64,000 bases of DNA, taken from contig NZ_MLHS01000017.1 of NCBI RefSeq assembly GCF_001999335.1, forward strand, positions 18,841-82,840, in the 5' to 3' direction. The stretch comes from Rodentibacter sp. Ppn85. GTDB taxonomy: Bacteria > Pseudomonadota > Gammaproteobacteria > Enterobacterales > Pasteurellaceae. The position numbers and the translations under genes were made by a program. Shown here piece by piece: positions 61,054 to 64,000 of this stretch (the stretch's first letter is position 1; every line of letters begins with the position of its first letter). The notes under the pieces were generated by a model. That model was not told the DNA's origin. It ran no database searches and worked only from the letters and a program-made list of their open reading frames with translations.

Positions 61054-62190
61054 TTAGTATAATGAGTTTGTGTTTTCTTCCACAAAGCTTTCATCCAAAC
61101 GACCAAACATTTTAAAGTATGACCAAATGGTATAAGCAAGGGAAATAACCACAAATACCAGCGCTAAGAAAAGCATCAAAGTTAGCGTTAATTCGCTTGA
61201 TGTTGCATCCCACATTAATAGGCTCTGTTCAGGATGTGAGCTTGAAGGCATCACAAATGGGAACATAGAAACCGCAACAGTAATAATCACACCAGCCATA
61301 GTTAATGAGGAAAATAGAAATGCAAAACCACAACGATTCGCTTTTGAGAAAATCACATTCAACAATGCGCCCACTACTGCTAGAGCAGGGAAAATCCATA
61401 AAATAGGCATCTCATTGAAGTTTCTGAACCATGCTCCGGTCTCAACAGCAACTTCTTTACCCATAGGAGAAGACGGAGCAAAGTGATCGATAGCACTGGT
61501 GACAACATAACCATCTTTGAAGTATAACCATACACCGGCAAGGACAAATGCGATTAAAGTTACAAATGCGCCGACTTGGGTTATTGCACGAGCTCTATCT
61601 CTTAATTCTGAGGTAGTTTTCATTTGTAACCAATTTGCACCGTGTGTTACAAGCATTGCTAAGCTAATCACACCACATAATAAGGCAAATGGATTTAACA
61701 ATGCAAAGAACGAACCGGTATAAGTCACCTGTGCGATTTCATTAAACTCAAATGGAACACCTTGTAATAAGTTACCAAATGCCACACCAAAAACTAATGC
61801 TGGAACAAAACCACCGGCAAACAACCCCCAATCCCATACAGCACGCCATGTCGGGTTATCAATTTTTGCACGATACTCAAAACCGATTGGACGGAAAAAT
61901 AGTGCAGCTAATACTAATACAAGTGCAATATAGAAACCTGAGAACGATACAGCATATACGATTGGCCATGCTGCGAATACTGCACCACCGGCAGTTAATA
62001 ACCAAACTTGGTTACCATCCCAGTGAGGAGCAATTGAGTTAATCATAATACGGCGTTCCACTTCTTTTTTACCCGCAACAGGTAAAAGTGCGGTTACGCC
62101 CATATCAAATCCGTCAGTTACAGAGAAACCGATCAGCAATACAATGACTAACACCCACCAAATAAAACGTAGAAATTCATAATCAATCAT
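61054..62190 (-). CDS. cydB: Cytochrome bd oxidase subunit II
   Basis: 378 residues, polytopic. Family landmarks: GFDMGVTALLPV, PHWDGNQVWLLTAGGAVFAAWP near 55, and PILWIFPALAVVGALL. It pairs with CydA to form the quinol oxidase. Lies 14 bp after cydA. Confidence 0.97.
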   Translation of the reverse strand: MIDYEFLRFIWWVLVIVLLIGFSVTDGFDMGVTALLPVAGKKEVERRIMINSIAPHWDGNQVWLLTAGGAVFAAWPIVYAVSFSGFYIALVLVLAALFFRPIGFEYRAKIDNPTWRAVWDWGLFAGGFVPALVFGVAFGNLLQGVPFEFNEIAQVTYTGSFFALLNPFALLCGVISLAMLVTHGANWLQMKTTSELRDRARAITQVGAFVTLIAFVLAGVWLYFKDGYVVTSAIDHFAPSSPMGKEVAVETGAWFRNFNEMPILWIFPALAVVGALLNVIFSKANRCGFAFLFSSLTMAGVIITVAVSMFPFVMPSSSHPEQSLLMWDATSSELTLTLMLFLALVFVVISLAYTIWSYFKMFGRLDESFVEENTNSLY

Positions 62191-62204
62191 AATTCGTCTC
62201 CTGT

Positions 62205-63770
62205 TTATTTAGATGATTGTTCAAAGTAGTATTTGCCGGTTTTCAATGCACTCGGACCTAAACGTGCATATTTAAACATTAAATACATTTCAACAATGAT
62301 AAACGCCAAGTAAAGTGCACAAATCAAACCAATAGAGAACCAAAGATCACCCACAGCTAAATTTGAGGCAGATACACCTACCGGCAACACTTCATAAATT
62401 GCCCATGGCTGACGACCATACTCAGCTAAAAACCAACCGCATTCAATAGCAATCCACGGTAAAGGCAAGCCCCATAATAATGCTTTTAACAATAATGGGC
62501 TTTGAGTCACTTTATTACGTAAGTTTTGAACAAAAGCACCTAAGGCTAATAAAGCGAGTAAACCGCCTACAGCAAGCATTGCACGGAATGCCCAAAAGTT
62601 AGGACCTACATTTGGAATGGTATCACGTGCAGCTTGTTTAATTTGCTCTTCCGTCGCATCCACTACTTTATCAGTGTAGCGTTTTAACAATAAACCAAAA
62701 CCAAGATCTTTTTTCACCTCTTCAAATTTTGCTTTTGTTTCCGGATTCACTTGACCCGATGCTTTTTTCTCAGCTTTTAATTGAGTGAAAAGATCATAAG
62801 CCACGATACCACTACGTACTCTTTGCTCATTTAAAGCTTGGAGTTCTTTTAAACCTGTGATTTCTTTATCAAAAGAACGGGTTGCAACAATACCGCCAAT
62901 CATTGGTACACTAATTTCGAAATCATTTTTCATTTCAGCCGTATTAGGAATGGCTGCGATATGAAATGATGCCGGCGCTAGTTGGGTTTCAAACTCAGCT
63001 TCCATTGCAGCCAATTTCACTGGTTGTGCTTTACCAATATCATAACCTGATTCATCACCAAGAATTAATACTGAAATCGAAGCAATAAAACCAAAGGTTG
63101 CAGCAATAGAGAAAGAACGTTTTGCAAATCCAAGATCACGACCTTTTAATAAATAGTATGCACTGATCCCCAATACGAAGAAGGCACCCGTTACATAACC
63201 GGCAGAAAGCGTATGTAAGAACTTACTTTGTGCAACCGGATTTAACCATAAATCCATGAAGCTGGTCATTTCCATACGTACAGTTTCAAAATTGAATTCT
63301 GAGGCAACCGGATTTTGCATCCAACCGTTTGCAACGAGGATCCACATTGCGGACAGATTTGAACCAAACGCAACACAGTATGTGGTTAGTAAATGTTTGC
63401 CTTTCGATAAACGATCCCAACCGAAGAAGAACAAACCAACAAATGTTGATTCTAAGAAGAACGCAAGTAATGCTTCAATCGCCAACGGCGCACCGAAAAT
63501 ATCACCTACATAATGAGAATAGTAAGACCAGTTAGTACCAAATTGGAATTCCATAATGATACCGGTGGTCACCCCAAGGGCAAAGTTAATACCAAATAAC
63601 TTACCCCAGAATTTTGTCATATCTTTATAGACTTCTTTGCCCGTTACAACATAGGTCGTTTCCATAACTACCAATACGAAAGTCAAACCTAATGTTAAAG
63701 GAACAAAAATGAAGTGATATAACGCAGTCAAGGCAAACTGTATGCGAGAAAGTTCAACAACGTCTAACAT
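62205..63770 (-). CDS. cydA: Cytochrome bd oxidase subunit I
   Basis: 521 residues from the ATG at 63770 ([20 protein letters not shown]), with AAGAGG upstream; heme ligand His19 then matches E. coli. A longer open frame to 63803 would shift it. The quinol-binding Q-loop, [13 protein letters not shown] and the other heme-ligand regions are present. High-affinity oxygen reduction for microaerobic growth. Confidence 0.97.
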   Translation of the reverse strand: MLDVVELSRIQFALTALYHFIFVPLTLGLTFVLVVMETTYVVTGKEVYKDMTKFWGKLFGINFALGVTTGIIMEFQFGTNWSYYSHYVGDIFGAPLAIEALLAFFLESTFVGLFFFGWDRLSKGKHLLTTYCVAFGSNLSAMWILVANGWMQNPVASEFNFETVRMEMTSFMDLWLNPVAQSKFLHTLSAGYVTGAFFVLGISAYYLLKGRDLGFAKRSFSIAATFGFIASISVLILGDESGYDIGKAQPVKLAAMEAEFETQLAPASFHIAAIPNTAEMKNDFEISVPMIGGIVATRSFDKEITGLKELQALNEQRVRSGIVAYDLFTQLKAEKKASGQVNPETKAKFEEVKKDLGFGLLLKRYTDKVVDATEEQIKQAARDTIPNVGPNFWAFRAMLAVGGLLALLALGAFVQNLRNKVTQSPLLLKALLWGLPLPWIAIECGWFLAEYGRQPWAIYEVLPVGVSASNLAVGDLWFSIGLICALYLAFIIVEMYLMFKYARLGPSALKTGKYYFEQSSK

Positions 63771-64000
63771 CCCAACCTCTTGTAAAAATGACAAGTCATT
63801 CACTATGATTAATAAAGATTATCCTTTAAATAACCACCCCAAATACCTAATTAAACCATAGATCCAATTAAGCAAATACTAAATCACTACACATAACAAA
63901 TCTTTTTAGGAATTACAATAAAATGATGAATTATGAAGCAGACAACTCAGAATAGGTAGTATTCTACAACTAATCATAAGGATAAAAAACAGCTAAAATG
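63771..64000. other. cydA upstream region
   Basis: 230 bp with no gene. It must hold the cydA promoter; several AT-rich TTAAT-type motifs (for example on the minus strand GGTTTAATTAGG near 63850) resemble ArcA sites, but the pattern is too loose to call in such AT-rich DNA. Confidence 0.4.

Overview
The window is core chromosome of a gamma-proteobacterium of the Pasteurellaceae, on the Haemophilus/Aggregatibacter side of the family. Reasons: the H. influenzae-type DNA uptake 9-mer AAGTGCGGT (or its complement ACCGCACTT) occurs dozens of times, singly inside genes and as inverted pairs between genes; gene content and order (yfgM-hisS-ispG-rodZ-pilF-rlmN-pbpG, trmJ-iscRSUA-hscBA-fdx-iscX, rpmH-rnpA-yidD-yidC-mnmE opposite dnaA-dnaN-recF, cydABX-ybgE-ybgC-tolQRAB-pal) fit that family; and the DNA is AT-rich. 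I see no rRNA, CRISPR array, prophage or intact insertion sequence.

Layout. 1-2 kb: phospholipid-transport genes mlaF-mlaE-mlaD (mlaD is cut by the window edge). 2-4.6 kb: lnt and corC. 4.7-13.7 kb: a complete galactose regulon, galT, a peptidase E-like gene, galK and galM on the minus strand, divergent from galR/S and the mglBAC importer, with visible CRP and GalR/S sites. 13.9-15.2 kb: two unrecognised secreted proteins and a frameshifted glyoxalase-fold gene. 15.2-22.1 kb: the whole cytochrome c maturation operon ccmABCDEF-dsbE-ccmH-ccmI. 22.4-23.5 kb: sodA and a membrane methyltransferase. 23.5-30.4 kb: yfgM to rlmN, then divergent pbpG. 30.7-34.1 kb: the Mn/Fe ABC importer yfeABCD with a Fur-like box and a perfect palindrome at its promoter. 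34.2-39.1 kb: rlmC, nagZ, ycfL, hinT, ppiD. 39.15-39.72 kb: a decayed mntP manganese exporter. 39.7-43.6 kb: mnmE, yidC, yidD, rnpA, rpmH. 43.9-48.2 kb: dnaA, dnaN, recF and a methyltransferase-like gene starting with five copies of a 7-bp repeat. 48.3-55.5 kb: the isc iron-sulfur operon with a DUF2625 gene inserted, and trmJ. 55.6-55.8 kb: two identical tRNA-Lys genes. 56-60.6 kb: the Tol-Pal operon with ybgC. 60.7-63.8 kb: ybgE, cydX, cydB, cydA.

How the genes fit together: galactose enters through MglBAC and goes through GalM, GalK and GalT, with control by a GalR/S repressor and CRP. The ccm genes mature c-type cytochromes and cyd makes the bd quinol oxidase, so the organism can respire at low oxygen. 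Metal handling recurs: Mn-type SOD, a Yfe-type importer, a dead Mn exporter, and a full ISC system.

Most of the window is ordinary housekeeping DNA. The best candidate for something less described is the heptanucleotide-repeat methyltransferase gene at 47.5 kb. By reading frame, five copies are ON, while four or six copies run into stops. Regulatory palindromes at mglB and yfeA, the peptidase in the gal operon and the mntP pseudogene are secondary leads.
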